Shown piece by piece: positions 23,783 to 36,865 of a DNA stretch of 64,000 bases (position 1 is the stretch's first letter; the number at the start of each line of letters is the position of its first letter). Made by a program: the position numbers and the translations under genes. Below the pieces are notes generated by a model, which was given only the letters and a program-made list of their open reading frames with translations, did no database searches and was not told the DNA's origin. This DNA is from Platycnemis pennipes (lineage: Eukaryota; Arthropoda; Insecta; Odonata; Platycnemididae): positions 26,311,859 through 26,375,858 of the forward strand of contig OW121858.1 in NCBI GenBank assembly GCA_933228895.1, written 5' to 3'.

Positions 23783-24125
23783 GGAGAGTGAAAGCTACTC
23801 TCAAATTAATATTAAATAAAACAGATTTCGATTGTTATGAATTAAAAATAATCTGGTATCTAGTAGTGGTCTATTCCCCAGAGATCCCTAGTCAATCCAA
23901 ATCCCTTTCCCAGTCACCCCTTAGGCTAATAAAAATAAGAAACCAGAGGACTCATATGCTGGGTATTCACACATCTTAAAATAAAGAGCATACATGCCTG
24001 CTTGGGAAACTGATTAGAAAAATCACAAACATAAGAAAAAATTCTTATCACCACCATTATGGATGAAGTGAGCAAAAAGAAACTATGTACAAGGGTGAAG
24101 AGGTCTAAAATAAAATATTATGCTA
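23783..24125. repeat. 351-bp segment, single copy in macro-unit 2
   Basis: It starts GGAGAGTGAAAGCTACTCTC. In copies 3 and 4 the same segment is doubled in tandem (36866-37567 and 54571-55272). Its right end here carries the TTATGCTACAATG border of the second sister segment. It may be the ancestral state or a recombinant deletion between the two. Confidence 0.65.
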
Positions 24126-24540
24126 CAATGAAAAATGTCATTCACACCCTTTCAAGTATCCTGCAGAATGGCTGCTCTTTCAAAAGATATATGAATTCTT
24201 GACAACAAGACATACCGTAAGCATACAGTTTCAAGGATCAAAGATGAAACAATGTCATGCAATTTAAAATTCGAGCTAAGAATGTCAGACAATGTCAGAA
24301 TAAAATCAACTAATGGTAATAGAATATTTAGAGTTTACTGCCAAAAAAATACTAGCATCACATATGCTTGAAACTAAAAGGAGATGTTTTTTGATAAGTA
24401 AGTACTACAAAATATCCTACATACATTGTCAACATTGGCAGACATTGACCATCATGCATTAAATGTTGAACATGACCTAATGGCCTAAAAATATAAATGG
24501 TGTGAAAATATTACAATTAAGGGAAAGTAAGTGATTTTTT

Positions 24541-24690
24541 AGGATTAACGTGAGCCAAAAACTAAATGAGGGATCCCAAAGAGCCTTCCGATCACCAGAC
24601 TTCTTCAAAAATGATGATTCCCAAACAATTGTTTTAGCACGGAATGCACCACCAGATACTTCACTTCTGATTGCATTAGTATTACATTAT
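24541..24690 (-). other. Protein-like minus-strand frame beside an ATTGCATT-rich tract
   Basis: On the minus strand an open frame reads NAIRSEVSGGAFRAKTIVWE then SSFLKKSGDRKALWDPSFSF and WLTLIL. Immediately upstream on that strand lies a short tandem of AATGCAATAAT-like units (24670-24720). Both are conserved at 37975-38124 and 55680-55830. It could be an exon or the end of an old retroelement. I cannot assign it. Confidence 0.25.
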
Positions 24691-25757
24691 TATTGCATTG
24701 ATTATTGCATTGTAATTGTAAATTGGTAAATTAATTCAGTTGCACTTCTAATATCGGAAGGATAATACATGACGGTATGCAAAATATGAATTCGCATGAA
24801 CACTAATTCCCCTCCTGATGTATACCAACTAATCCTCTTTCCGTTGATAGCAAAAAAACGATAAAAATTCAAGAAAATTGATGACGCCTGCTGCGTCAGT
24901 TGTGGGTTAAACATGAGCAAACCACTAAAAAATTGGGAGCAAATACAAAACCATGATTCTCAACACATGTAGACGTTAGACATATTTCAACATCACTAGC
25001 CAACTAGAATTATGCTTCGGACTACGTGAATCTAACGTCAATACTATACTAAGTAATACTGAACCCATAAATGCTTAAACTGACGACCAAATCGAGAAGA
25101 GTACGCGACAAAAGAGACGAAAACATCACACATGCATTTATGAAGGAGTGTCGTCGTAACATCCACATCCAAGGTAACTGAGTAACCAGCGTAACTTGGG
25201 ACATGCCGAAAACAACACTAACTTTACACACAACTACGTTTTCTCACATTATTCACTGAAAATGTACTTACAGGATAACTTTCATGAATTCATTTCATCT
25301 TCTTTCTTCACTTCTCAAATACAGGAGTGTGGCATACTATTTCTTTAACGTGATAAACATGTAGCAAATAAATTGAGCAAAACAGTCAACAAAAACAGGG
25401 AGTTTATAAATATATATAACGTAAATATTTAAATATATGTAATGCAAATATATTACCCCTGAACAAAACATTCAAGCTGAATTTCGGCTCCAACTTCGAT
25501 ATACGTTTGTCTTTTGTCTTCAAAAGTCGAGCGAGTGGAAGCGGGTGTTTTCGAAACAGCTGGCCACTCAGTTGACTCAGGGACGTCAAGTAATACGATG
25601 AACAATTTATAATACGGGGTTCTTGCGCAATACTTGTCTCACTGACAAGATTTCAGCTAAAAACCAAACAGTAGCCCAATGCCACAATACGTAGAAATAT
25701 ATATTGATGAAATATGGGTCGAAACCACCTGTAAAATCTTTCCTACATTTCGCACAG

Positions 25758-25925
25758 GCAATTTTTCATGTCTTAACACCTAAGAAATCGTTAGTATTTA
25801 TTTTATCAATATTTTCACAGCACTTTCCTATATTTTTAGAGGCAATGTTTCATCTCTTAACACCTAACAAATCTTTAGTATCAATTTCATCAATATTTTC
25901 ACAACACAACAAATGAACAGTAACT
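25758..25925. repeat. Diverged 84-bp tandem duplication
   Basis: Two copies start GCAATTTTTCATGTCTTAAC (25758) and GCAATGTTTCATCTCTTAAC (25842) and share AACACCTAAnAAATCnTTAGTAT and ATCAATATTTTCACA. The period is 28 codons, so the plus frame repeats the motif FHVLTPKKSLV/FHLLTPNKSLV. Most likely this is a simple non-coding duplication. Copies are at 42555 and 56897. Confidence 0.6.
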
Positions 25926-26064
25926 CGTCCGTAGTTCCCCGTTAACTTTAAATCATTGACAAGTCGAAGCTGCTCATGGAACACTTCCCTCAACACTTGT
26001 AGGCCCAATAGAACACTCGCAACACCTCACAGAATCTGTTGGTTTGAAAAGTGGAACAACTTAC

Positions 26065-26179
26065 CATTTCTTCCATCTGACGCTGCTCACGAGAAGTTTT
26101 CGTTTCCCAAATTAAACGCTGCACTTGAAAATAACACTTCCACAAAAAACATCTCGCGGACACAGAATCCCTCCCCTTA
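26065..26179 (-). other. Candidate exon E4 (copy 2), 115 bp
   Basis: On the minus strand the acceptor GTTCCTTTTTTTCCAG and the strong donor GAAATG|GTAAGT bound a 115-bp segment. After one nucleotide the frame is open for 38 codons, reading KGRDSVSARCFLWKCYFQVQ then RLIWETKTSREQRQMEEM. Two further strong donors on the same strand, GTGAGA (26525-26530) and CAG|GTGAGT (26869-26874), suggest several exons or alternative first exons here. The same structure is at 42862-42976 and 57204-57318. No protein family is recognised. Confidence 0.33.
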
Positions 26180-27118
26180 CTGGAAAAAAAGGAACAGGAA
26201 AATTAATTCATCGCACTTAGGCGTATATTAAGCCAAGAAAAAGTACTGCAGTCATGTTAATTTACTGGTCAAGTTCAACGAAAATCATATTGTGCTCTAT
26301 TTAGGGACGACCTGTTTTTAACACCAGCGAGAGACACCAAATACATCCCGAGTTTTTCGAACGCAACGTCAATCAACTTACAAGAACGCGCGCATAGTTG
26401 AAACCAAAATAATCGGCCAAGAAAAGTTATTTGTTAAGGAGAAGCTAGAAACTAAGGAATCCGACAAGCCTTTTAAATTGTAGGTTCAGTCGTCATATCT
26501 CACAGGGAATGAAAATCAAATGGCTCTCACCGCAGGCTGATGCCAGGTAGAAGAATGACAAGCCTGAACAATGGACAGAATTTTTCCGTTAAAACAGACT
26601 GTATTGTCACTTGAACAATAAATAAATAGCAGTGATTGAAATAAGATGTCGGATTCTTCAAATTGTTGAGGTTAACATTCAGCCCAACAAAGGTTTTCCA
26701 CGAGCACAATAATTCTCTAATTGCTTCAGAAGTCTCGATTAATAAAACACCCACGATAAGTAAATATTACAGTTCTTAAAGGTGGACTCACAAGACAATT
26801 ATTGCACAAAATTAAATGCAAGTAATAAAATAATATCATTTCGAGGTCATTATATTCTTCAACGAGTTACTCACCTGACGTCCACTACGGCTGTCCGGTC
26901 TCAGACTGACGAGAAAATCAAGTGCGCCGACGCCACAAGAAATTGTGAGACAATTGATCTCCCGTTATGACATTCTTCAGAACTAAAAATTCATGAAAAT
27001 ACCTATTGCGAACTCAATAAATGTCAATAACTATTTTCATTTCTTTCATGTCATTGTAGGTAATATAATAATTTCAAAAATTTTTGTTGTACTAATATTA
27101 TTCTTCGCTTGACTTCAC

Positions 27119-27227
27119 CTCGCTACAGTTGCCGCCCGGGAATATGACAAATGAAATAAAAGCGATAAAACAAACTATTTTAGTGTACCCGAAATTTACA
27201 TCAGATTTGGATCCAATTATACCAATC
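27119..27227 (-). other. Candidate exon E5 (copy 2) with a hydrophobic segment
   Basis: On the minus strand CATTCGTTCTTCCAG precedes, and GCGAG|GTGAAGT follows, a 109-bp segment. After one nucleotide it is open for 36 codons, reading IGIIGSKSDVNFGYTKIVCF then IAFISFVIFPGGNCSE. The run IVCFIAFISFVIF would make a signal-anchor or membrane segment. The longer frame to 27286 begins with TTG, so there is no ATG in it. Residues are the same in copies 3 and 4 (43916-44024 and 58258-58366). Confidence 0.25.
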
Positions 27228-30200
27228 CTGGAAGAACGAATGTTATTTCGCCGTTCGTAAGTTGAAAAATCCGATTTGGGGTGCAATAGAGAATTGTTTC
27301 CGCAACTATAACAGCATTCTTATTCTATTTTGTCATGTTAGAAGTAAATTTTGATAGAAGGTGTTTCCTAACGTAGAATTGAGATAAATTATTGGGTCTT
27401 TTTTGTACTGCTACGGTATAATTCTATTTCACGCAGTAGATGTCATAAAACGTATCAGTCAACACTCCCAAACATGTTATATTCGCATTCCCTTCATTTT
27501 CATCCACTTGTTGCATCGTTGTTATTTCGACCGTCAACTGTTAAAAATTGCACGGGCAATGGACTGCGCGGAGAGTATGAGAAATTCAAATGCTGGCGAA
27601 TTATAAATGGGAGTGTGTTTCAAGTGTGTGAGTGTTTTAATGCAAAGAAAAATGAATGGAAGGAGGTTGAATTGATACTTAATAAGGTACTAGAAAAGCA
27701 CTGTGCGAATTTTCGTCCCATATCGCGCTGTCTTTAGTGTTAATTATCGGGAGATGTAATTGACTAGCGTCCGTGTCAACATTCCGCTTCATCTTGTTTA
27801 TAAAGCAGATATCGTGTTGCCTGGTTTAACAAAATGAGATAGTGAATAATTAACTTGCTTGTCTATAAAATGTTGTGGAAAACAAACGGGACCGAGATGA
27901 TGCCGGATGAGGGATTTTGCCGGACCATGGGTCATGCTTGGCAACTAGTCTATTTTGGACGTCCGGGATTTTTTTATTGAAAGTAGTCAATTCTTTGTAA
28001 CAAAATATTCGTTTTCCATTTACTGAACATAGTTAACGACGACTCATTCAAGATTTATGAATTAATCGCCAATTATATCATTCCTGATAGAAATACAATT
28101 CAACCTTACTTATTTACCAAAATATTAACTTCTAATGAACTAAGTATAGCTTCTGATATCATTCACTATCCTTGTTCTCCAACTGTATTGGAATTAATAT
28201 TAAATTGTTATAATTATTTTATTGGTTACTCTGCCTCTACTTTCCGACGCTATTGACTATGTACTGGTGGTTTTAATTTTCGGAGCTTTACATAATTATA
28301 GTCACTAGGAGCGAGAGTACCAGTATCTAGATGTGATTGCTTTTACGGCGAGTGAATATTATCGAGTAATTATTTCCATAACGAATCGTATATTAACCGA
28401 TTAGATTACCCTTGAAAGTATTGCTTGAATTACACAAATAGTTATAGAATATGGGTCTCATCTTTAAAATTAGTGTGATATCAACCTTGAAGTTACCTAC
28501 GCATATAAGTACAAAAATCCAGAGATGCAATTATTTTCAGAGACACGGCCATTCAATAAATATTCATTAAACATGTTACAGCAATATTAATTAAAATGGA
28601 ATGACATTCCTCACCCAAAGCAAGTGACCTTGTGTGCGAACCTGATCAATAATATAAACCCATGGATCAAAGAGGTTTCACTGATGATGTATTTTGAGGC
28701 ATTCGAGCAAGGTTCAGTATTTTGCAGGATATCTAAAAACTGCAGCTGAATTTATTATTGGCCAGCTATTCAAAAGATATAATGGTATTCTGAATAATTT
28801 CTACTTTATCAACAGCATTTAATATTTACTTTAAATAAACAATGGTACCCATTTATCTTGTCATCTCAATATTTCCATCATTTCAATTATGTAACTAATG
28901 GTCAGTTCCTTTGGCATTTAAATTAAAAATATTTAATTATACACGTTTAGAGCATAAAAATTCTCTTATTACCTGTAAATTCCAAAAAGTCATTTATCTA
29001 GTTTTGTCGAAATTTATTTCATTACAAACCGATTTGTGCTATTTCATAATTTATGGGTATCTCTTATTACTTACTACTTGCTGACATAAATGTTCATTAC
29101 CATATTTTTTACACTTTTTTCACCGATAATAATTAAGTTTAGCTGCTCACTCTGCTCTATGATGGCTAACTCTACAAAAATTATCTCCCATTTCCTTTTC
29201 AAGAATGAAATTCCATATAATATTACCTTCTCAATGTCAATTTGTCGTTGATGGTCACATTTGATGAATAAGGGATACATTTCTATATCCATATACCAAC
29301 CTCTCTAATGTCTCAAAATCACGTTTTCTTTTGGCATTTCCACTTCTAGGAGCCCAAGGTTATCGTAATCGAATCACATAGTGGCAAGGTCATCAATTAC
29401 ATGATCTGAATTGCACAGTACCATCCATTTCTTACTTCATCTGGTCCACCTAACCTTCAGCCAAAAACTACAGCACCATCAAAACATTTTGTAATATAGC
29501 CATCAACAAATGTTCACAGACAATGAATTGCAACAAAACCAGCAGGTGTGCAAAGACAATGCCACGAAAATGAAACGAATATAATTTCCTCCATAAATTG
29601 AATAAATATTGACACCGTTACAACCAGTAGCGAAGTTAATGGAAAACTAACTTCAGCCAAAAACTATGACAATCAATAAATTGTACAATGCAGCCATCAG
29701 CAAATTAAATACATTGTAACAAAAGACCAGATTTGCTAAGACAATGCTATGAAAACACAATTAAAACAAGATGTTACCTTCCATAGACACAAAAATAGTG
29801 ACACCATTACCACCTATCATAGTTTTTTTGTTTCCACCAGTAAATCATAAGTGTAGAATTTAACACTAACAATTTAACCCAACCTAAAATATAACCTGCT
29901 GTACATGGTGTCTTCCTTTTGTGTTTGTGTAATTCAACATAATTTATGCATTTGAAGTTTTTCACTACACCTAATATTATAGAAGTCAATCTGCTATGGT
30001 GATAACATGTCCTATATACCCGAATTGCCTAACAATGTCTTATTTCCTGAGAATGTTTCCCAGACAATGGCAGATTAGCTAATAACTCTCTTCAAAACTC
30101 CTCTACCCTCCTACTGCCATTACACAACACTTTACTTCTGCTTTCGATAACCTTTACCAATACAGGGGCCACAGATTTAAATTCAATATGTACTACCAAT

Positions 30201-31070
30201 TATACAGTGAACATATCTAACACTTTGAGGTGACAGTAGTAGGTTACAATGAAATCCAATAAAAAATATATACACCTTCTTATATCTTTATTAAATGCAA
30301 CAAAATATTTTGACATACAAAATACATTCCATGTTCAAAAATTCAGAGTATTGCCACCATCAGAGCTTGAAAATCAGTTTTAACAGTTTCAAAGAATGAT
30401 TTTTTTTCAGCTTTAGCTCAACAATGTCAATCAAAACAATACTCTACTACACAGGTTCACCAACTGCATTTGCCAGGAGAAAGTCATCGACCAGAAAAAT
30501 ACTCTCATAGTAATTGCTATTTTGTAATAGTTTTCCATGAAATTTCACTTTAAAAACACTAATTTGGATTTATACCTGGAGAAGTATTGGTTTCACTCTC
30601 GCAATGACTGTCTCCTGTTTCACCCCCACGCCACGTTGAGGCCGCAGTTTGGATTTGAGGGGGGGCATGCACTAATACTACTTTTAACTACATGCACTAG
30701 CAACTACGTACTACCAAACCATTTAGAAAAGGAAAACTATTCACACCAATACTACTCTACGAATACCAAATAATGCTACCAAAAATCTACTGCAAGCATG
30801 GTACACACACTCACTCAAATACTCATTCATACAACACACACACAAAATGTTCAGTCCCAGCATTGTCAAGTTCATAACACAATTTCACAGTACATTGTAC
30901 ACTCACAAGTGTCTCTGTGGCCTCCTACCTACGCTATTGTCTATCGTCATCTCAGAAATCTGTCCTACACACTACGGAGCTCTGTAACATGCTACTCCCT
31001 ACCAACTACCTACAAGTTCTCATCTCATCTCAACAGAAGCACATGCCTACCAACTGCCTACACAGTTAGT

Positions 31071-31288
31071 CTAATGCAAGTCAAGACAGATTACACAGAA
31101 GTTTACATTTGTCAATACAAGTTTAAAGCAAGAGTAAATAGCACACACACACAAGTTCAGCACACACAAATTGTTCATCTCCAGGTTTGGAGAAGTTTCC
31201 ATCACAGCATCTCCGAGTTGTGTTGCTCTGCATGCTCTCTCTCCATCGTCCACTCTGGCTCCAAATGCTTCATCCTCCTCCTCCAAGC
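31071..31288 (-). CDS. Candidate exon E3 (copy 3)
   Basis: Intact acceptor and LEEEDEAFGARVDDGERACR frame, with the Thr variant, as in copies 2, 4 and 5. Confidence 0.3.
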
Positions 31289-32309
31289 CTAAAAGACACC
31301 ATACTTACGGTTAACACACTGCTCCAGACTGGTTCAGACACAAATGGAAGCAAGTATCGAGATTCGGACATTCAAGGGGGTCTAGAATATATTTCACCAC
31401 AGTCACCAGCAGTGCCTAGTATTGTGGAAAGCTTATCACTTCAGTTATGCCTTCTGTGAATAGGGAAAGCTTCCTGAGGTATGACATACATTGAAATTCT
31501 CTACGTTTACCAATCCAAAGCATAATGATCTGAACTTAATTCGATATGAAAGATCAGAAGCGAGCTCACTCAGATCGCCTAGTTTACCAATATTGTCTGA
31601 AAATATCGATATTCAACTATCTTACTCAGCATTCGCATCTGTTTGTTTATATATAGTCCAGCACTGGAAACATTATTGAATTGAGTTTATATAGCCCAGC
31701 ATTGTAATCATGTTGTACCATGGAGTTGAAAAGTTATTTACTCCACTGGTTATTGTAGAACCCAATGAGCTTCTGAACTCACTTCGCAAATGAAATCGAT
31801 TGCAATTTGTTTCTCATGAGCAAACAAAAGAAGAAAGAAAGGCAGTACAAGCGGACCTCTTGAGATCGATCAGAGATCTCAGATACGTTAGGGAAAGCGG
31901 TAAGCTAACTCTGTTCCCTACTCCGATCCATCTGACTCGCCCGTTCCGGTTACCATACTCGGCAGAACCGGTTACTTTATTTTGATAACAATTGGTAAAC
32001 GTAGATAATATGTGCCAACTGGAGTCAAAGATATAATTCAATTCTATATCAATACCCAATTTTAATAACGACTGCAGCAATAACATGGTCTCTTACCGCA
32101 TGCAGCACTGACCACATCATAGATTATGGTTTACACTACATTTATTAAGTTGCAGTTTTTAGTGAACCAAAAATTGATATTTCACGTGACACACATTATG
32201 CACTGATGAACAATGAATGCTTTCATGATATTATAATGGAAACAATTGATTTCAGTAAGAGTATCAAAGAGAAAAAGAAACAAATTGGTAGAAGAAGAAA
32301 TCTGTCATA

Positions 32310-32311
32310 AG
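32310..32311. other. Junction of a 927-bp deletion private to copy 3
   Basis: CTGTCATAA is joined to GATAAATAAATATTTG. Copies 1, 2 and 4 have 0.9 kb between these points (18626-19552 in copy 2), containing the second plus-strand relic frame and candidate exon E2. There is no obvious microhomology at the joint. Confidence 0.88.
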
Positions 32312-32734
32312 ATAAATAAATATTTGAAATTCTCACTGCGTTAAAGCTGGCTTGATTGCAGAGGGATCCCATAGCACACCCTTGTGTCATCTGTTCTTGT
32401 TCTCTTGGGGGCCCGACTGTTGAGAGAACGGATTAGTACATGCAAAGAATCAACACTTTGGATTCGCATGTAATTTTGCAAGCCAAATAGTAATGATTTA
32501 GGATGTTACGATAAGGAAGGCCTCATTAGAGCAGGAATTAAGCCATTCCACACCCTGTGAAACCAATCCATCTCGCAGAAGCAACAATTTTGATCATGCG
32601 AGTCCACATATGCAATAAAACTTAAATTAAATTCGACCTACTCCCTAACCTTAGGCTACGCTGTGCTTTGAAATAGCCCTAATGGCCCAACACTACGCTA
32701 ACATCTACCCACGCCCCTTACCCTTTCCCGCCCA

Positions 32735-33489
32735 CCAGGCCTGGAGTATCTCGTGCAGTAGTTTCCTGTGTACAGAATGTGTTAGGACATGTCACATACA
32801 TACATGCATGAAATAATCATCAATAGACATATATTAAATGCATTGCAATGCCATAGAAAACACCACTTGCACAGAAATATAGCATACACTAAACAATAAA
32901 CTTATACTATACACATATCACACATTTACACACACAATAGGTAACCCATAATACCACTGTTCTCCCTACCACCTGTTTGTGAATGTTCATCCACATTATA
33001 CCTTGTTTGAACACCCGGGTCATTCAATAAAATCAGCCATGGCTGATTTCAATACCTATGTGAGCTCACATCTACCTTCAGAGCTGACTTCAGCTCTTTT
33101 GGACATTGTTCCATCCATTACTTTTATCACCACCTTTTCATCTAAAAGGTGGAATACCATATAAACACCAAAGATACATCTTTACCAGTTTCACATGTTC
33201 ACCATGGCCATGGTGTCCCTACCTAAGGTTAACCTTTATACTCAGATACCTTTAATATATATGACATGCACATATCACACAAAACACACCTTACACAAAG
33301 CATATCATGACCATATAACAAAAGATATTACACAAAATAACTTGTGTACACCAAAAATAATACTCTACATATATTCATTACCTGACAAGGATAACCTTGC
33401 CAGATTACCTCCAATTTGTACTTTAAATCCACTTTAATTTGTGTATTCCTTTCCCAGAACCTGTTTCATCTTCCCTTCAGAACAGGTTC
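32735..33489. other. Palindrome and hairpin cluster (copy 3)
   Basis: All dyads listed for copy 1 are intact, including AAAGAT/ATCTTT. After AAGGTTAACCTT this copy and copy 4 have an extra ATACTCAGATACCTTTA. In copies 1 and 2 those 17 bp are missing between ACCTTTA direct repeats. Confidence 0.8.
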
Positions 33490-33620
33490 ATTGCTTCTTT
33501 CCTCTCACACCAACTTTCCTCTCTCTTTATGCTTCTCTCATTATGCCTCATCTTTTCCATGTGAATGGCATAGATTGCTGCTTTCCTCAATACACTTGTA
33601 CAGCCACATCTTTTATCGCC
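33477..33620 (-). CDS. Candidate exon E1 (copy 3)
   Basis: The acceptor tract and all 47 codons (GDKRCGCTSVLRKAAIYAIH...) are as in copy 1. It is the least damaged version together with copies 1 and 4. The E2 exon that might follow is deleted in this unit. Confidence 0.4.
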   Translation of the reverse strand, partial: GDKRCGCTSVLRKAAIYAIHMEKMRHNERSIKREESWCERKEAMNLF

Positions 33621-34599
33621 CTGCAAAGGACAAGAGAAAAAATTAATTTCGAGCTTCATCATTAAATGATATCAGCAATACAAAATTTTATCATATATTA
33701 ACAGTAGTGAGATATCAATAAATTGTTTTGGATACACATGAGCAGCATCAACATATTAGGGGCAACCTCTGGTTTCTTTGGAAGGTTTTTAGTTTGAGGT
33801 TCCCTGACAACACCCTACAGCTAAATCTTTCCAATAATGTCCCTTCCTTAACTCTTTCTATTTCTGTCAACACTATCCTTGTCGTCATCTCACATCAACA
33901 CCATCCAATTCTTGCATGTCCTACCGGTGACTGAAGGTATCTCCACCCATATACTTTTATTGGACCCAGCAACCACATCTCATATATTTTATGCACCCAA
34001 TTGATTCAGTCTGTATTTATCTGCTTTAAGTATTTGCATATTTGAGTAATTAATCATCACTTCATACTTCAATTGCAAAATTATCTATGTGATATGTGGC
34101 CTAATTTACATAATGCCAGTTGCAGGAAAAGCGATTCAAGCTATTTTAATTTATGCTCCTTGATGCCATATTATGCTGAAGGAATTGTTTTTTTATAAAA
34201 ATTTAAAAATAATTTTTATTCTTTTTAAATCACAGACTTCATTTTGAATCCTTCTAATATTTCTGGATACAATGGAGTGCATTGCATTTTGTAACACGTA
34301 CCTATGCAGGAAGTATACATTCATGATTTGGAAGATCTTGTTAAACCTCAATAGAGCATTTTCTCAAATAGTACTATGCACAAAAACTTTAAATGGGTAC
34401 CTTCCATATGTATCATCAACTTTATAAAATATTAACCTCAAAGCTTCAGCAGTCATGAAAAAAAACAGGAGTTGCATGACTAAATTAGAAGAATATAACC
34501 GTGTTCTATGACAAATTCAGGAGAATGGAGGAGCAGGAAATATTCTGAAATCTATGAACTAACTCTATAGAGAAGCTATGCTATGATAATAAAATGTGG

Positions 34600-34800
34600 A
34601 AGATTTTGTTGGGCTGGACATGCATGGAGAGGAACAGGGCAGTCAAAAAGGTTTTCATTCTCTCAGCCAGTAGAAGCAGGGGAAGAGCACTAGAGCCATA
34701 GATAGATGACGTGGAGAAAGACTGGGGGGGTCAGAAGATGGAAACAATTGAAGGCAGATTGTCCAGTAGGCCACAGCCATGGATGACGCTGCTGAATCAT
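34600..34800 (+). mobile_element. Degenerate C-terminal tail of a non-LTR retrotransposon (copy 3)
   Basis: The translation gives WAGHAWRG in one frame and, after a +1 shift, NRAVKKVFILSASRSRGRAL, a stop, then IDDVEKDWGGQKMETIEGR and LSSRPQPWM. The order 'RWAGHV-x-R ... K-VF ... RGRPR-x-R-W-DDV-x-D' followed by a W near the end is the typical C-terminal end of jockey/RTE-like reverse-transcriptase proteins. A frameshift and a stop show it is dead. The assignment rests on motif memory only. Confidence 0.5.
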
Positions 34801-35998
34801 AATTTGCAATGCACACATATAAAGATTTCATTCAATACTACTAGCGCAACAGATTCCATACAACAAGCGAACAGTAATGCACTGGCAACCCATTAACAGA
34901 TTAGAGCCAAAGCATGATTAAACTCATGACAAGTCCAAAACATTAACATACCGCAATCTAAAGCTAAGATAATTTATTAGTGTACAATATCTAAAATATT
35001 TCTTTTAAATACACACAGAAACTGATTCAAGGATTGCAAACCACCCACAAATAACTTAATAGATTAACCCCCTAATATAATAATCAAATTGATTTCAATT
35101 AGTGAATGATAGCAGTGGACAGCAAGTACAGCACATACGTGTTATAGTTTCGCATGTTGGAAGAATATTTGCCACACACCTTTATGCTGCTTCGCACGGA
35201 ATTATGTGGATGGAATATATTAAAATTACAGATTTGGATTTAATAACATACTTAATACTGGCGAGAAATTCATTAGACAAACTATTAATTCAAATTATTT
35301 GGTCCAACTTGAACAAGAATTCCAGTGAATGATAACTAAATAGCTTTATGCCAGTGATTCCTGTCCATTCATAAAAAATCTCTGATTAGTTTCCAAGGAG
35401 GCATACTATTTTAAGTGAATTCTTTTTGAAGTATGCTTTCATGGTATGATATCACTTGACATTAAGAATGTGGAAATGACTATAAACAAAGCTTTGATTG
35501 CAACAAGAATTTGGCAAGCATAAGTGGATAACCAACAAAGCATTAAGTGGAACATCAGAGAGTTAACTAAGTTTGCTTTTCCATCGCTAAACTAAGTCAA
35601 CTCGTTATGGATACACTTTGCGAAGAGAACACAGCTGATGTGTATGTATCAGGATTAATATTTTCTTTCACATGTTGTCCCTCGTGGCATTTATGTCTTT
35701 TCCTTCCAGAAAACTCACAGCAAAATTTCTAAAATATTACCTCTGTTTAAACCATTTTGTTGCAAGCCTAATACTTGACATAGAATGTCGAAATTTTAAA
35801 CATATTCACACCATGTAGTAATACCAATACTGTATCATTAGTACCATGACTCATGCAAAAGAGAATTTCTTTCTTCACCTCTACTTAATGTAAAATAATG
35901 TTTTACAAAATTTAACCACATTTCAGTTTAAGTATTTTTTCTTAGTGGGTTAATCATCTGAATAATTTGTAAAATAATTTGATTAAAATCTATTTTCC

Positions 35999-36093
35999 TT
36001 AACACGTCCCACCTGACGGACGCAAATGCGGGTCCGAAATTAAAATCCAGGATACCAAAGGACACTAAAAATATTCCGGGTTGAATGTGTTAA
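35999..36093. mobile_element. 95-bp TTAA-flanked MITE (copy 3)
   Basis: Orthologous to 22904-22998, with the same length, TTAA borders and TTAACACGTCCCACC end. One internal base differs (GACGGACGC against GACGGACTC). Confidence 0.5.
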
Positions 36094-36865
36094 GACATGG
36101 GGCATCCTGATCATTTTACATAAGTAAGCCTTAAGTATCGGCCCTCTCAGTGTTGTAAGCTTTTGCAAAAATAAAGCACAAATTTGAACAAAGTTCCAAC
36201 TGAAGTGTGAATGTCGTTCAGCAACCTTCCAGGAAGAGCCAACAAATTGTCAGGGAACCATTTTGGCGGAACATCACAGAAGAATGGAAGCATACTTTTC
36301 AATCATCAATGGGACATAGATGAGTGTGCTATAGAAACACATTGTCATGAAAATTTATAAGGTTTGCGCCGTGGCCTTCCTTAAATTAAAGTAATTCTGT
36401 TTCACCTACAATTTGAAATAGTTTTAGCCTTTCCTGGCTATTTCTCTCCATTTCAAACTACTCGATTAGTTTTCCATTGCTGTTGAGGTAGATTCTATCA
36501 CTTGGGTGATTTTCATTAGCAAGAAATAGATAAATTGTAACTAACTGATAACGAGAATCACAAGCATCACATGAAATTAAGCCCCATAACCAAAGATAAC
36601 ATGTCTGAAAAAGTAATAAACAAACAAATTAAACAATTTTAGAAGTCATTATAATAGCTATCGAGTGAAAATATAATTTGATAGATGTTGAATCTTTTAA
36701 TCACATCACAACTATGTGTTAAGGAACAAAACCAACATGTCATTGTCATTTTTGTTTTGAAATCAAAATTCGGGAAGCTCAATTCATATTTTTGTTACTA
36801 ACCCTTTGACTGCGATATATCACTGACTGCTGATTGTGCCAATAATACTGCTTCATCTACGAGGA

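Larger units (their letters stand above)
15047..28730. repeat. Macro-unit copy 2 (13,684 bp)
   Basis: This is the first complete copy and the reference for the unit. Its right end is GTTCAGTATTTTGCAGGAT, after which copy 3 starts. Unassigned AT-rich stretches are 15047-15770, 16150-17380, 18900-19970 outside E2, 20950-21580, 22240-22900, 23000-23780, 24720-25750 and 27740-28730; I see nothing assignable in them. Compared with copies 3 and 4 it lacks ~335 bp at 21613, has a single copy of the 351-bp segment, and has 17-18 bp more near 27900 (GATGATGCCGGATGAGGG), a size change flanked by GCCGGA repeats. Confidence 0.92.

Noticed and set aside
27403..27737. Overlapping 67- and 87-codon plus frames near the unit's right end
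   Set aside because: They overlap each other in different frames with no supporting motif. The Harbinger-like MITE changes the start in copy 4. Kept only as possible promoter-side sequence.
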